Below are positions 63,691 through 64,000 of a stretch of DNA of 64,000 bases, piece by piece (position 1 is the stretch's first letter; each line of letters opens with the position of its first letter). Position numbers and translations under genes: made by a program. The notes under the pieces were generated by a model, which was given only the letters and a program-made list of their open reading frames with translations, did no database searches and was not told the origin of the DNA. Source of the stretch: Eopsaltria australis (Eukaryota > Chordata > Aves > Passeriformes > Petroicidae); assembly GCA_034509425.1 (NCBI GenBank), contig JAVTVJ010000539.1:62001-126000 (forward strand), written 5' to 3'.

Positions 63691-64000
63691 TGGTTCCCAA
63701 AGCAGTTTGGGTTTACATGGCAAGGTTCGGGTGTGAGAGGTTCACAGGGGTGACTTTTTGGGAAACTGCCAACACCTGTCCTTATGTCTGACAGAGCCAG
63801 TACCAGCCCACTGGTGACTGGCAGCACCTCTGGGAAAACTTGCTTAAGAAGCAGGGGGAGAGGGAGCAGAGCAGGGAGTGAAATCAAACTGTGCAACAAC
63901 AACTGCAGCTGGAGAGAGAAATGAGAGCATGTGAGAGAAGCAGCCCTGCAGACACCAAGATCAGTGGAGAAAAGGGGGAGGAGGTGCTTTGGCCACCAGA
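63691..64000 (+). mobile_element. 5' part of an avian LTR-type repeat, cut by the window edge
   Basis: From about 63691 the sequence changes to a GC- and purine-rich character that I recognise from memory as the start of a common bird endogenous-retrovirus LTR of ERVL type. Segments such as GACAGAGCCAGTACCAGCCC, CCTGCAGACACCAAGATCAG and the GGGGGAGGAGGTGCTTTGG stretch are characteristic. A TTAAGAAG-type element at 63843 sits where such LTRs keep their promoter. The element continues past 64000, so length, completeness and internal region cannot be judged. The left boundary is approximate. Confidence 0.6.

Noticed and set aside
1..64000. CRISPR array, operon, prophage or other microbial system
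   Set aside because: No spaced direct repeats, no dense gene packing and no ribosome-binding-site pattern. Repeats and the spliced exon show a bird genome.

Overview
This is vertebrate, almost certainly avian, nuclear DNA. It is AT-rich and has no prokaryote-like gene packing. It carries at least six CR1 LINE fragments, some ending in the bird-typical ATTCTATG-type 3' tail. One sharp CpG island (about 49.2-50.3 kb) holds the only protein-coding sequence I can defend.

That coding sequence is the first coding exon of an endophilin-A gene on the minus strand (49678-49722), reading MSVAGLKKQFHKATQ and followed at once by a GT splice donor. The HKATQ ending matches endophilin A1 (SH3GL2) rather than A2 or A3. 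Transcription therefore runs toward lower coordinates. Everything from 49677 down to 1 is intron 1 of SH3GL2, at least 49.7 kb, and the next exon lies outside the window. In mammals SH3GL2 has a very long first intron and CNTLN lies upstream. In birds this block is, from general knowledge, on chromosome Z. Placing the window there is inference.

The promoter region lies just above 49722. It is a TATA-less CpG island with a perfect CRE palindrome, GC boxes, two G-quadruplex-type runs and a perfect nine-copy pentanucleotide repeat between the promoter and the start codon.

Both intron 1 (1-49677) and the upstream flank (50.3-64 kb) are made of old repeats. These are CR1 fragments at 0.5-2.0, 8.0-8.5, 25.1-26.2, 32.8-33.4, 55.5-56.4 and 59.3-60.1 kb. 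There is also a CpG-retaining solo-LTR-like element at 35.8-36.2 kb, and the start of another LTR-type repeat runs off the right edge from about 63.7 kb. A pair of roughly 94% identical 160-bp direct repeats lies just inside the 5' end of intron 1. The rest is unannotatable AT-rich sequence with low-complexity tracts, small tandem duplications, inverted repeats and a few candidate transcription-factor motif clusters.

I found no CRISPR array, operon, RNA gene or complete protein-coding gene, and no evidence of an undescribed multi-gene system. Open frames outside the exon are CR1 reverse-transcriptase remnants, CpG-island artefacts or chance frames.
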